Source: Puccinellia tenuiflora
Taxonomy: Eukaryota > Streptophyta > Magnoliopsida > Poales > Poaceae
DNA length: 64,000 nt
Direction: 5' to 3'
NCBI GenBank assembly: GCA_012064385.1
Contig: QRDG01000531.1
Span: 1,415,168-1,479,167, forward strand
Position 1 is the first letter of the stretch, and each line of letters starts with the position of its first letter. Position numbers and translations under genes: made by a program. The notes under the pieces were generated by a model. The model did no database searches and had not been told where the DNA came from. It worked only from the letters and a program-made list of their open reading frames with translations. Below are positions 1 through 11,357 of this stretch, piece by piece.

Positions 1-2
1 AA

Positions 3-2030
3 CTCAAGCACTATTTCCAAGAGCATCCAATTAAGGTGGTGAGTTCAGCACCGCTGGCAGATATTATACGCAACAGAGAGGCAACAGGGCGAGTCGCCAA
101 GTGGGCAATTGAGTTGGGTCCTTATCATATCACATATGAGCCTAGGACAGCGATCAAATCTCAAGCTTTGGTTGATTTTGTCAATGATTGGACAGATTTT
201 ACATCTTCACCAAGTACCCCTTGCACCAAGTATTGGACAATGCACTTTGACGGGTCCAGACAGTTAGAGGGCTCAGGAGCCGGCGTGGTGTTAACATCGC
301 CTAAGGGAGATAAGTTAGCATACGTCCTTCAGTTGCATTTTGATTGTACAAACAACATGGCAGAGTATGAGGCTTTGCTGCATGGCCTACGTCTGGCCAA
401 GGAGATGAACATCAAGCGTATCAGGTGCTTTGGAGACTCGGATCTCGTAGCTCAGCAAGTGTCTGGAACTTGGGACTCGAAGGATGCAAACATGGCGGCT
501 TATAGAAGAGCAGTCGAACAGATAGCCGGGTTCATTTCTGGATATCAAGTGGAGCATATTGACAGGCGCAAGAACGAGGCTGCTGATGCATTATCACGAC
601 TCGGCTCTCGTCGAGAGAAAGTACCACCAAATGTGTTCTTGGATGAACTCCATCATCCTTCAGTCAAATTGCCCTTAGAGGAGGAGTTAGCCTTTCCAGA
701 CCCAGAGTCGGTGTTGGTAGCAGCAACACGAGCAATCCCAACGTGGACAGAGCCCTACCTAGCATATCTCCTGCGGGGTGAACTCCCAAAGGATGAAGTC
801 AAGCGAAATCAACTCATCAGGCGATGCAAGTCCTACACAGTCATCGATGGCGAGTTGTACAGAAGGAGCGTTACTGGAGTCTACCAGAGGTGTGTGTCTC
901 CAGAGGAGGGCAAGCAAATATTGCAAGAGATTCACGCAGGAGATTGTGGTCATCATGCATCCACTAGATCCTTGGTGTCAAAAGCTTTCAGACACGGGTT
1001 CTTTTGGTTGACAGCACACTTGGACGCAGAGAAGATAGTTCAAGTCTGTGATGGATGTCAAAGGTACGCAAGACAAGACCACGTGCCAGCTCAAGAACTC
1101 AGAACCATCCCTATCACTTGGCCATTTGCAGTTTGGGGACTTGACATGGTGGGTCCTTTCTCAAAGTCGCCTTGTCAGAAGACCCATCTGCTAGTAGCAG
1201 TTGACAAGTTCACCAAGTGGGTGGAAGTGGAACCCGTCAGCAGAGTCGACGGTGCATCAGCTGTGAGATTCTTCAAAAAGATAGCAACACGTTTTGGGTA
1301 TCCTCACAGCATCATCACAGACAACGGAACTAACTTATCAGTTGGAGAGATGGCCAAGTTTTGTGGTGAGAACAACATCAGACTCGACCTAGCCTCAGTG
1401 GCACATCCACAGTCCAATGGATAGGCAGAGAGGGCAAATCAGGAGTTGCTGAAGGGAATTAAGCCTCGGCTCCGAGTCCCTTTGCTAAGAGCCGCCGGGT
1501 GTTGGGTTGAGGAGTTGCCAGCAGTACTTTGGAGTATCAGAACGACTCCCAATAGATCCACTGGCTTCACACCTTTCTTCATGGTGTATGGAGCAGAAGC
1601 TGTCCTGCCAAGCGACTTGTTGCATGACTCGCCACGAGTCGCCAATTATGTTGAGACAGAAAATGAACTCGCCCGCCAGGACTCGGTGGATGCACTCGAG
1701 GAAGCAAGGGAGTTAGCCCTTGAGAGATCAGCAGTTTATCAACAAGACCTGCGGCGATACCACGCATGCAGAGTCAAGACTCGGACTTTTCAGGAGGGTG
1801 ACTTAGTACTTCGCCTAGTCCAGAATAAGGAAGGGATGCACAAGTTATCTCCACCATGGGAAGGACCGTTCGTCATAAGCAAGAATCTGAACAACGGGTC
1901 GTACTATCTAATGGATGTGCGAGAGCCGGCAAGTGAAAGTAAAGGAGCTGATACAGCTCATACGCTAGATCCTTATGCAGAGGCAAAGAGGCCTTGGAAC
2001 ATAGCTCAGTTACGTCCATATTATACTTAA
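3..2030 (+). pseudogene. pol: Pol of element A: RT connection, RNase H, integrase (one in-frame TAG)
   Basis: Polyprotein that would copy the element RNA and insert the cDNA. The frame is open from base 3 (no start in the window) to TAA at 2028-2030 except for a TAG at 1422-1424. RNase H spans about 235-600 with acidic residues in FDGS, AEYEAL, GDSDLV and EAADALSRL. Integrase starts near 900 with a His-His-Cys-Cys finger (HAGDCGHH, then CDGC) and shows the catalytic Asp residues in GLDMVG and TDNGT; the Glu follows directly after the TAG in AERAN. The stop sits where the family has Gln in the NGxAER motif, so one CAG to TAG change explains it. The C-terminal part after the stop (FFMVYGAEAVLP, then WEGPFVI) is intact. 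Inactive in its present form unless the stop is read through. Confidence 0.9.
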
Positions 2031-2617
2031 GTTGTAATAGTTTTATGAGTTGCAAGGCAAAGAGCCCAGTGAGCCATGCCTAGATGTAATCGAATTATTA
2101 TGATCAAATGAAATAAAGCCGGCTTTTGTGAACATGAGTCCTTTAGTCGAGTCACCCAGTGAGTGCGCTTTGTTCTTTAAATTTTGATCATCAGGTTCTT
2201 GGGGGCTTGCTTTTCAGTGAAAAAAGTTAAGCTTAAACTCTTGGACCCGGCACAGTAGCCAAAATTTTCCTAGTTTTCTCGCTGGTAAGTCAGATGCATC
2301 CTGCACAATATGATCTATCTACAGGCATGACTTGTTTCTCTCTCTTATGGATCCTAAGGAACATATGAGTTAAGAACCTGTCAGCACAAACTGTAAGAGA
2401 AGTCATGCAGGGCCTACTTATTCATCAGTGAAAAACTAGACGGGTTATAAGAACCAAGCCGATTGGCACAAACTTAAAATAGCTCATAAGCTAAATAGTT
2501 TAAAGCACCAGTAGTGCATCATTACAACTCAAAATAGCTAACAAGCTCAATAGTTTAAAGCACCAGTAGTGCATCATTACAGAGTTTAGATACTAATAAC
2601 ACAGCATTACATACTAA
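2031..2617. other. Gap between convergent pol and antisense gene of element A
   Basis: No coding frame stands out. It holds the 3' untranslated ends of two convergent genes, one PPT-like string CTTGGGGGCTTG near 2198, and the 55-bp tandem repeat listed separately. AT-rich with several AATAAA-like stretches. Confidence 0.6.
2476..2585. repeat. 55-bp tandem direct duplication
   Basis: Two adjacent copies, 2476-2530 and 2531-2585, share a core TTTAAAGCACCAGTAGTGCA and differ at a few positions. They lie just past the stop codon of the antisense gene, so would be in its 3' UTR. Confidence 0.85.
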
Positions 2618-5600
2618 TCAAAAGTCATTCAAGGGATTGTCTTCCAGAGGAGTCGACTCCTTAGCCAGAGTCGGGGAGTCCTTCTTAGCAGGAGACTTGT
2701 CCTTTGTTTGAACAGCAGGAATTGAGGAGCCCTTCTTCACAGGAGATTTAGCTTGTGCTTGAGCAGCAGAAGGAGGAGCCGGCTTCAATGGAGGCTTGGT
2801 GGCGACTCTCTTAGTTTGAAACCCAGTACCCCTGGGACTCTTCATGTGCTTAGCAAGCTCTGCTTGTTTCTGAGCGTCTCCAAAGACAGCTCTAGAAGGA
2901 GTGGGCGTAGCAGGAGTCTTCAGAGTGGGCTCGGCACTTTGAGCAGGAGCCGCCGGTGATGATGAACTCGGACCGGCAGAAGAAGAGAATACACCAGCTG
3001 GGCCCTATGATGGGTGGCCAAAGTTTACTATCTCAGGAGTTTCTGGAGCGACTCTTTTGTTCTCCAAATCATAGTGATGAACCCATACCTCAGGGTCCAT
3101 CTTATTGGCTATCTCGCAAGCATATGGTCGCACTAATTTTTCTTCAGCCTTGAAGTCATCCTGAGTAAAAGGTTTGCCATCCTCATGTTGCTCAGGCTTA
3201 CCCATTGTAAGCATTGCCGGCTCTAAGACAGTTGGGTAGTAGCTGTGGGCTAAAGCCAAGATCCTGATGGAGGCTCTCCTCATTGAAGATTGTTTCCACA
3301 GACGCATATAGCCTGGTGCTCTGGACAACTCGTCCACCAGGCGTTCAGGCTCTTTGGGGCACTTGCCTTTATGGTTCAAATACTTGACCACAGAACGGGC
3401 TCCCTCTTGTAGCCCATGACAGTAATCAAGCATCTCAGATAGTTGCTTGCTTGTGGGCATTTTAAGCTTTGGGGAGTCAGCCCCTGCAGAAAGGAAATCA
3501 AGGAGTCATCGTCAGTCCAAAAGCAATTCAGAAAGGTGCAAAAGGAAGCAAGCAAAAGTCATAAACTCACCAAATATATGTTGACACATGGCGCCAATGC
3601 CTTTTTTGCAAGTGTCGAACACAGCCTTTAAGTCATTGTGTGCCTTCTGGGCAATCTTCTTGGCATCAGCCGACTCTTTCTTTACCTGCTCCAGTTGAGC
3701 AGCCAAGGCCTTCAGATCCTTCTCAAGCTGAAGGGAGTGTTCTTTTTCGGCCATGGCAGACCTGGCACTGGCGGCTGCCTGGTCCTCAAGCTCTTTCATG
3801 TCTCTCTTCATCTTGAAGACAATGCACTGCAATCACAAGTAAGAGTTTTGCAAGTCAGAATGGACAAGTCATAAGGCACAAGTAAGCTACACAAGTCAAG
3901 TATAGAACTCATGAGCTCCAAGTCGTCACAAGTTAACAACTTGGCGCTTGGGGGCTACTCAGGAGTCAATTTTTTTTTCATAAACAGCAAGCAGGCAGGA
4001 GTCATAGTCGACAAGTCATAAGCTCCAAGTCGCCACAAGTTAGCAACTTGGTGCTTGGGGGCTACTCGCAGAATAGAAATTTTTCCTCAAGAAAAATATC
4101 AGTAAATTACATATGTTTGTAGCTCCAAGTCGCAGGCTGACAACTCGGCGCTTGGGGGCTACTCGTGCAAAAGTTTTTGGTCTAAGGACCCGACAGACAG
4201 TAAATTAGCAGCCCCGAGTCCTAGTAGAGCTAAGGACTCAGTGCTTGGGGGCTACAGTGTGCAGATTTTTCTATAACATAGTTGAGTTCAATTTCAAATC
4301 AAAGCACCTATCCTAGTCACAAGTCACCACAGACAGGTGCTTGGGGGCTACTGGAGTAGGAGAATGCTAGAAAGCATAAAAGGGGAAGTCAGAAAAGCTT
4401 ACTTCATGAACCATATGGAGAGACCTAAGAGCCACTTGTTCTTCATCCTTCAACCTCGCTGATTGATCGTTCAAGTCAACCGCTTCAGCATAAGCTTCAG
4501 AAAATGACATGTTATCAGCTACTCGAAGTCGGCTGTAATCGGTAGATGACTTGATCTTGATCGATGGAGAGGCTGCAGGAGTTGGCTTCACAGGAGCCGG
4601 ATTAACTTGCGGCGCAGTATCAGAAGTCGCAGCACCAGAGCTGGGCTGGACTATTGTTGGAGTCGCTGCCCGAGTCCTTGAAGGGGACTCGGGAATGGTA
4701 GGAGTCGTGGTTGCACCAGCTGATGCAGCAATGGAAGGACCTGTCCTCGTGCTGGTCGTTTCAGAGGCCGAAGGAGGGACAGGTCCACGCCCAGAGGTAG
4801 CATCAGCCATGCTTGGGAGCTTGGTTACCTTAGCACAAGGCCGAGCCCTGAAATACAGAAAGATAGAAGTCAGCACCAGAATTAGTGAAAAGAAAAAAAA
4901 ACAGAAGTCATTTGAATGCAAGTATGGAAACAAAGGAGTCTTACCCAACATTGGTCTCCAGGTCCAAGGAGGCCTGAGAGTCTGAAGAAGGCATCGACAT
5001 GCCGGAGTGGTAGGAGTCGTCCTTGTGGGGAGGAGAAGCTGATTTCCGCTGGTGCGAGACTGGCAGAGGCTCAGGAGCATCTGTAGGCCCATCGGAGCGC
5101 AGCTTCCTCTTTCTGGCGGCGATAACACTCTGCACGTGTTCTTCAGGCTTAGTAGGAGAGCGAGAGGACCCAAGGACTCGTGAGAGTGGTACCTTGGGAA
5201 CAGCCTCTCGAGAGCCATTATTGTTTGAGGCTGGAGAAGAGGAGGATTGACTCCTAGCTGAGGACTCCGCAGATATTGATGGCTGAGCAGCAGCAGAGGT
5301 AGTGTCAGCTTGTCTAGTGACGGGAGCCTCTGGAGAGGACTCGTCGTCGTCAATTTCCTCCACAATGGGAGCCTCCTAAGAGGACTCCTCTTCATCAACA
5401 TTTCCGGTCGGAGCCTCTGGCGAGGACTCCTCATCGGCAGCATCATCTTCAACGGGAGCCCCCTGGGAGGACTCCTCATTAGCATCATCAGTGTCTTCTG
5501 CCACAGTAGTTTGATCTGTGGCAGGAGTCTCCTCCTCAACTTCTTCTTCAGCCTCAGCCTCAGCTTCAGCTTTGTTTTTAGTACCAGCTCCAGAGGCCGG

Positions 5601-6683
5601 CTTCCAGAAGGAGTCGGCGAGCTGCAACAGAGTCAACAAAAGTGAGTCAGTAAGCAGTACAAATAAGATCAAGGTAGAGATAAAGTAGAGAATGATACTT
5701 ACATCAGGAGCTGGGTTGGTGGAGCAAAATGGCTGGAGCCCGAAGTGGGCTTGGTCCTTCACCGGTTTCCCAGTCAACTTTTTGATAAGTCGACCAAGTT
5801 CGGGTCCATCAGACAGCTGCTCCGTCACTCGGAGATCATCACCAGCGCATCTAGTGTATGAGCAGATCAGCCGAGTCCTAGGACTCAGTGGCTGGATTCT
5901 CCAAGTCGTCCAGCAGCGGACCAGATCCATATTTTCTAAGTTATGAGATAAGAGGGCCCGGATTCGAGTGATCAGAGACTCGACTCTTGGCCGGGCGGCC
6001 TCTGGGCACCTAGCTTTCATCAGAGGAGTCGCCCGAAGGCGGTCCTCAGAGAACAAGGGAAGTTTTGGTTCATTTGCAGGGGAGGTGTCCTTGCAATAGA
6101 AGAAGGTTTTTTGCCAATCCTTGATGCGATTGGGAAAGACTGGTTTAGGGAAGACAGAGTTGAGGCGCCGTTGAAGAGTGACGGCGCCACATTGGAGAAG
6201 AGGGCCCCCAGAGGTTTTGGGCTGAGGGTTGCAGTAGAAAAGTTCAAGCTAGAGATTGATATCGGGCTTGATTTGGAGATAGTCCTCACACAAGGTCACA
6301 AAGTTGGAAAGGGTGAGAATGGAATTAGGAGCCAGATCATGAATCCGCAGCTCATAGAGTTCAAGGAGCTGGCGGAAGAAAAGATCGCCGGGGGGAGAAA
6401 ACCCGCGGAACAGGTGCTCCACGAAGACAACTACTTCGCCCTTAGAGGGAGAGGGAACAACTTCATCCCGTGGGGCCCGAGCTTGAGCGCTAGAAGGAAT
6501 CAAACCTGAGAGCCTATGAGTCTTCAATTGCTCCTCCGTGACCATAGATCCACCCCAATCAGCGGAAATCGATCGCTTGGAAGAGGATTTTGCGGCGGCG
6601 GCGGCCGCGGCGGCGATGTCCACCGTCCTGCTCGACAAAGATGCCTTGGCCTTGGATGCGGTCTTTGCGCACTTGGGAGCCAT
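2618..6683 (-). pseudogene. Antisense accessory gene of element A: five exons, PF04195-like protein
   Basis: Reading from ATG at 6683 leftward, five exons fit GT-AG rules and keep phase: 6683-5703, 5621-4945, 4847-4403, 3826-3571, 3483-2618, about 1,074 codons. Exon 1 has the conserved core I recognise as the plant putative gypsy-type transposon family (Pfam PF04195): WGGS, RAPRDEVVPSP, VVFVEHLFRGFSPP, LSNFVTLCEDYL. Later parts are acidic repeats (EESSPEAP-like), a Ser/Thr/Pro-rich stretch, a coiled coil in exon 4 rich in Lys and Glu, and a basic KSPxKK-like tail. Three in-frame TAG codons break it (6249, 5376, 3005); at 6249 the expected residue is Trp, at the others Gln is plausible. A TATA box lies upstream. 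Function unknown; extra ORFs 3' of integrase are known in Tat elements. Intron calls are by eye. Confidence 0.8.
3947..4351 (+). repeat. Five PPT-like modules, about 97-bp period
   Basis: The string CTTGGGGGCTAC starts at 3947, 4054, 4151, 4244 and 4340, at near-regular 93 to 107 bp spacing. It closely matches the PPT at 7221 (TTCGGGGGCTAC). The first two are preceded by a CCAAGT...ACTTGG stem and the fourth by a different 7-bp stem, GAGTCCT...AGGACTC. All lie in the largest intron (3827-4402) of the antisense gene. Confidence 0.85.
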
Positions 6684-6787
6684 GGCGTGCGGGCAGTGTG
6701 TGCTGGGCGCGGGAAGAGATGGGCGCGAAGAGAAGGGAGAGATTTTGAGCTGAAGGGGCAAGTGAGGTTTAAGACCTAACCCTTCGG

Positions 6788-6795
6788 TATTTATA
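6788..6795 (-). promoter_or_regulatory. TATA box of the antisense gene
   Basis: TATAAATA on the minus strand, 105 bp upstream of the ATG at 6683, followed by a pyrimidine-rich leader. The spacing leaves room for a start site about 30 bp downstream and a leader of about 75 nt. Confidence 0.65.
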
Positions 6796-7220
6796 AAGAG
6801 GGTAAAACCCTAGAGAGTTACAGTGCGGGTCCACAGTAAAACTGTGGATAACGTTTCACTATTAGCAGTTCAGTGGTTAACAGATAGAAAGGGCATAGCG
6901 CAGAAAAATTAAAGTCACAGAAGTGGAAAAAGCCGGCTTGTCCCAGAGTGGCGAGTCCTGTGGCAGTGAAAGTCAAGTTATCTAATCCTTGTTCGCAAGA
7001 ATCGCAACAAACCCGGCCAGCATGTGCAAGGGCAAGGGTGATGACTTGAACAAGGAAAGAGGATAGACTCATCCTTTTTTATGTCTTATGTTTTTATGCA
7101 GGAATTCATCTTGGAGCTAGCAGCAAGCGACTTTGGAGCCTGTGGCTCAAGTGGAAGGAGTCGACCCAGGGGGTCGAACCAACAAGTCAGAGGAAGCCGC
7201 CAAGCTGCGCCCAAGATAAA
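6796..7220. other. Spacer between antisense promoter and PPT of element A
   Basis: Upstream region of the antisense gene and 3' untranslated region of the element RNA. Short open frames here have no recognisable content. No gene seen. Confidence 0.6.
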
Positions 7221-7232
7221 TTCGGGGGCTAC
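7221..7232 (+). promoter_or_regulatory. Polypurine tract of element A
   Basis: TTCGGGGGCTAC directly abuts the LTR start TGATGGGGGG. This is the position where plus-strand DNA synthesis is primed in LTR retrotransposons. Confidence 0.8.
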
Positions 7233-7794
7233 TGATGGGGGGATACTTTACAGGTAGGCCCATGGACCCGGAAAGTAGACCCGCCAAGACCAAGAAGGCC
7301 AAGGCCGAGTCACGCGTCAAGTCACATGGGCTGGGCTGGAGACAAGCCGACCAAGGCCCGTGTGGAGAAAGAGGCTCGTCCAAAGAAGGAGTCCAAGTAC
7401 AACCCGGAGTCTAACTTGGAAGACCAAGACGTAGAGTAGGACTCCGTGTTCTAGTGTGACTCGGTATAGCCTGTAAGTCCAGAGACCCGGCAGCCTTTAT
7501 AAGCAGGGTCCTGGACCTTAGATCAGAGAGTTCAAGAGAATAAGCTTCAACCAGTAGAGAGAAACCCTAGCCACCAGAGAGAAGTCGCCGGCTCCTTAGT
7601 TGTAGGAGCGGGTCCTTGTAATCGAGATATAATCAAGAGCAATAACATAGAAGCAGGAAGTAGGTCTTTACCTCTAATCAGAGGGGCCGAACCTGGGTAA
7701 ATCCTTGTTCCTTGGCGAGATTAATCGTTCCTACGTACTTCAATCACCAATGGCCCCAGAACTCATCTTCCCTGAGGAAGAACTTGCCGTGACA
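7233..7794 (+). repeat. 3' LTR of element A (562 bp)
   Basis: Begins TG after the PPT and ends CA at GCCGTGACA, where the minus-strand protease frame of B begins. A TATA-like CTTTATAAGC lies near 7495. The R-U5 part contains GTAGGTCTTTACCTC and GGGGCCGAACCTGGGTAAA, both also present in the LTR fragment near 60000, which supports shared Tat ancestry. The right edge is set by loss of protease coding sense and could be off by a few bases. Confidence 0.8.
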
Positions 7795-8383
7795 ACCCCA
7801 CGACAGCCGGCTTCTTAAGGACCGAGTTGTCCTCCGGGTCCACGTTTGCCTTGTAAAATTTCAGCTCCTCTTGAGCACAAGCTGTCTCAGCCATAGCTGC
7901 ATCACCTAGTTCACACTCCAACGCCATCTGTCTGCTGCCATTAACTGTAATGACTCCTGCTGGACCTGGCATCTTGAGCTTCAAGTAAACATAGCATGGT
8001 CTGGCCATAAACTTAAAGTATGATGGTCGACCAAAAAGAGCATGGTATGGACTCTTAAGATCCACCACCTCAAAGGGCATAATCTCTGAACGGTAATTCT
8101 CCATTGTACCAAAAGCAACCTCAAGGTAAATCTTACCAATGGGTTTGGCCGATTTCCCTGGTACTATCCCATGGAACACTGTCTCTGTTGGAATTAGCTG
8201 TCTATCTTGCAGCTTCATCCTCTTGAATGTGTCATAATACAAGATGTTGATGCTGCTTCCACCATCCATTAGCACTTTGTTCAGTGTATAACCTCCAACT
8301 TGAGGTGCTACCACCAAGGCTAGCTGCCCTGGATCGTTGACTCTTGGAGGATGATCTTCCCGACTCCAAGTGATGGTTTGCTC
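7795..8383 (-). pseudogene. pro: Aspartic protease region of element B (truncated)
   Basis: In the same frame as gag, after a TAA. Motifs: REDHPP, then LMDGGSSINILYYDTF, where DGG holds the catalytic Asp of the retropepsin fold (the Tat group commonly has DGG rather than DSG), then FGRPSYFKFMARPCYVYLK. The protein would process the Gag-Pol polyprotein. The frame runs into the LTR of A at 7794, so its end and all of pol are missing. Confidence 0.85.
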
Positions 8384-9778
8384 TTACCACCTGAGCCACT
8401 GTGGTATTGCTGGTTGCACTGCATTGACTGCTCGGACTTTCAACTTCTTTGCACGCTTGGATGTACTTGTTGTAAAAACATGATAACTACCACGACTCGG
8501 GTTCTGCTGCCGAGTTGTGACATAATACTGCCCATTGCCGTCATGGAGCTGCTTCGGGTTCTGCTGGAACCCGCCCTGCTGGTTACCTCCTCCTTGAGGT
8601 TGGTTTGGATTATTGCCGGCTCCTCCGCCGTTATTGTCGGGTCCTCCGGCTCCATTGTTTCCTCTGTATCCACCATTGTTTCTGTTTCCAGGTCCTGTAA
8701 ACCTGGCACGCTGCAGATCCACACATTGGCCCAAGGTATGCCCACACCTGCCATTCTTGGCATGTTCAGGGCAAGGACTCGATAAAACTTCCTCTGTAGT
8801 TGGGGTGCATCCTTGATATCCTTGAGAATTATTGTCCTTGCGTCTGACTCCAGTGTTTGTATTGGCCACTAGGTCAGAGTTGTCACCATGTGGCCGCTTG
8901 CTACCACCCTGGTTCTGGTTTTGATTCTGGTTCTGATTATTGCCACCCTGTCCTTTATTTCCTTCCTCCTGGTCCTTGGTTTTATCTGTGGCTGCGTGCT
9001 TATTAGCACCTGCCATGATTTCACCGATTGTCAGGGGAATGCCCTGATTCAGACTCTCCTTCATGCGACCTAGCTTCCAACTCAAGGGATTGTAGCTGCA
9101 ATTTCTCTCCATCGCCATTAGCACTGAAACCGGTGGGAGTCCTTGTGAGGAGTTAATGATCTCTGAGACCCGCTTCATCCAGTGCCTTGCTGACTCGCCC
9201 TTCCTCTGAACACACCGTTCCAGGTCTTCGATGGTACTAAGCTTTTTGCATGTGCCCTGGAAGTTCTGAATAAAAGCCGCCTTCAATTGTTCCCAAGAGT
9301 TGATTGACCTAGGTGGCAAGTTGCGCATCCAAACCTTGGCTGCTCCCTCCATCATAAGATACATGAACTTGGCACACAGATTACCTGTGGCATTACGAAT
9401 ACTCATAGCCATCTCGTAAGTGCCCAACCAAGAAGTGTGGTCCATGTTGGGCTCATAATTTGGAACCTTGCGCGGCTCTTTAAAACTGCTGGGGAAGGAC
9501 TCGGACCTGATGGCATCAGACAGGCACTCTGGTCCTGTTAATGCTGGGGAAGCACCAGGAGAAATGACCTCTTCGTGCGCCCGGGTTGGCTGAGGTGGGT
9601 TAACTGCACCAGCTAACGCTCTGTCCCTCTCTGCCTCCCGAGCTCTTGCTGCTTCTCTTTCTCGTCGTTGCCTTGCTTCATCAACCACTAGCTGAGCTCG
9701 TGAAGTAGTTGGTATATTTGCGCGATTCCTCTCTTGTTCACGACGCCTTGCACTTGTAGAGTTGGCCGGGTTGGACTA
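8384..9778 (-). pseudogene. gag: Gag of element B (partial, with TAG and TAA stops)
   Basis: Capsid protein. A basic, Arg- and Glu-rich N-terminal stretch (RQRREREAARAREAERD) precedes the retrotransposon gag core (TSWLGTYEMAMS, KFMYLMMEGAAKVWMRNLP, WEQLKAAFIQNFQGT, RCVQRKGESARHWMKR), followed by low-complexity Gln/Asn/Gly repeats and an atypical zinc knuckle of the form CxxH-x7-HxxxxC (CPEH...GHTLGQC). The sense frame extends past the first Met in the minus direction to a TAG at 9776-9778, and a TAA at 8384-8386 separates it from protease in the same frame. The N-terminus is cut by element C. Confidence 0.85.
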
Positions 9779-11346
9779 GCCGTGCCGACTTGTAATACCC
9801 CGCAGTTATAGGTTTCGAAAGGGTAGAAATAGGAAGTTGCATCTTTGCACTCATGCATGCTTGAAAAATCCGAATAATTTTCACGCTTTTATGCAAAAAG
9901 GACTAGTGGTCGAGATAACTCGATCTAGCATTAGTCGCCTATTTTGAAACCCTAGTTTTAAAAGATGGGTTGGGTTATCAACTTTAATGAAAGTTTATTT
10001 AGGTAACTTCAAATTTGAATACAAATGTATCCACACTTGTAAATCGTATTTCTATTCTTCTCTCAAATCTTTGAATTCATGTTTATAATCAACACATACA
10101 TTTTGTCTTAATATTCTAAGAATTCACATTCATGTAATTCCACATTTCATTCTCCACAAAAATTTCAATAATCATCATTACATTTCCCAAACAACTTTTC
10201 TTACAAATTGCAATAATATCCAACATCCAATACATTTTACAATTAAATTCTAATACACAATTTTAATGTCAATAAATTACAATATGCACTTCTGAGATAA
10301 AATAAATTACAAGAAACTTTACAAGTGGAGTTGTTCCACAAATCTGTTACAAATAATATTATCAGTTCCTATTACAAATTTTCTATTTGAAAAGTACAAA
10401 TAAAAGAAAAACCTATAAACTAAATCCTTTAGATAATCTTCTGAAATTCTTCAACCTGAAAAAGCAAACAATTCACAAAGAAAAGAGTTGTTAAGGTTAG
10501 AAATGTTAGCCTAGTACATTGGTACTGGCTATTGATATAATACTTGGCAGAGTGTCTAATTCCATGAATTGAAATTGACATTGGAGATCACAGTCCAAAA
10601 ATCAAATCAAATATCCAACATTAAGCAACTTGATCATGCTCAGCATGCATTAAGCATGTAAAAGGGGCAAAGGCAGAACCAGCTTCACAACTTAGGCAAC
10701 CTGAGGGACTAGCTGGTTATCACATGCATACATGATCATCTCCAAAGGATGTCCAAAGGCAACAAGGAAACAGAACAATTATCTCTGCCAAATATACAAA
10801 TTAAATCTACCTTCTTAATTGTGGTGTCACATTTATCATTAATTTGATAAATGGACCCTATTCCTTAAAGCCCACAGGTAAAAACAGTTACAACCCAGTT
10901 ACAATTCTAGCCACCCAAATCCATCAAGTAAATATCAATTCTATGGCAGCAGAGGGATCCCAAACAGTTCATAACCATAGTGCATAGCAGTAGTCGACAG
11001 GAGCTTGATAAGACCAAGTGAGGTGGAGGGATAACTCCCTGCGCAAGGATCCTAGCTGAGAGTAATCCACAAGTGGATTTGAAACCATTCCACAACTCAA
11101 ATGGATGGACTTGAAACAGTTCATAACCAGATTGAACAACAGCAACCGGCAGAGCAAGGATAGGATCAAGGAGTGAGCCAAAAAGGGAGTAAACAATACC
11201 TTGGCACAGAAATTCAACCACCAAAGGATAAGAACCTCCATATTTTAACAGAAGAGTAGCAATTCGAGGTGGAGGAGGGCCACTGCAAGCAGCTTACACA
11301 TTGCATGCAATTATCCTGGTGTCACCACCAGAATCACCAAAAAACC

Positions 11347-11357
11347 CTATAAATAGG
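11347..11357 (+). promoter_or_regulatory. TATA box of element C 5' LTR
   Basis: CTATAAATAGG, conserved at 32580-32590 in the 3' LTR and followed in both by a CA-rich stretch typical of a start region. If used, U3 is about 1.6 kb and R-U5 about 2.9 kb. A TATATAAGG near 13440 is not conserved in the other copy. Confidence 0.65.

Larger units (their letters stand above)
1..7794 (+). mobile_element. Element A: Tat-lineage Ty3/gypsy retrotransposon, 3' half
   Basis: The window opens inside pol and runs through the RT connection, RNase H, integrase, a long 3' region carrying an opposite-strand gene, a PPT and one LTR. The order RNase H then integrase, the RNase H style and the long 3' region holding an extra ORF are what the Tat lineage (RIRE2/Grande-like) of Ty3/gypsy shows in grasses; the lineage is inferred from motifs. 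The 5' LTR, gag and RT core lie outside the window. The element ends inside the protease region of the minus-strand fragment B, so A probably inserted into B; the target duplication cannot be tested because the left end is missing. Confidence 0.88.
7795..9790 (-). mobile_element. Element B: gypsy gag-protease fragment
   Basis: Internal piece of a minus-strand Ty3/gypsy element, bounded left by the 3' LTR of A and right by the 5' LTR of C. No LTR, PBS, RT or integrase of B is in the window. Gag and protease resemble the RIRE2-like Tat group. Confidence 0.85.

Noticed and set aside
3947..4351. The 97-bp repeats as an ordinary satellite.
   Set aside because: Only the stem and PPT-like core are shared; intervening sequence differs, so it is better described as repeated modules.
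7147..7383. A 78-codon minus-strand frame over the PPT and LTR start of A.
   Set aside because: Covers the PPT-LTR junction, so it cannot be a conserved gene; no motif.
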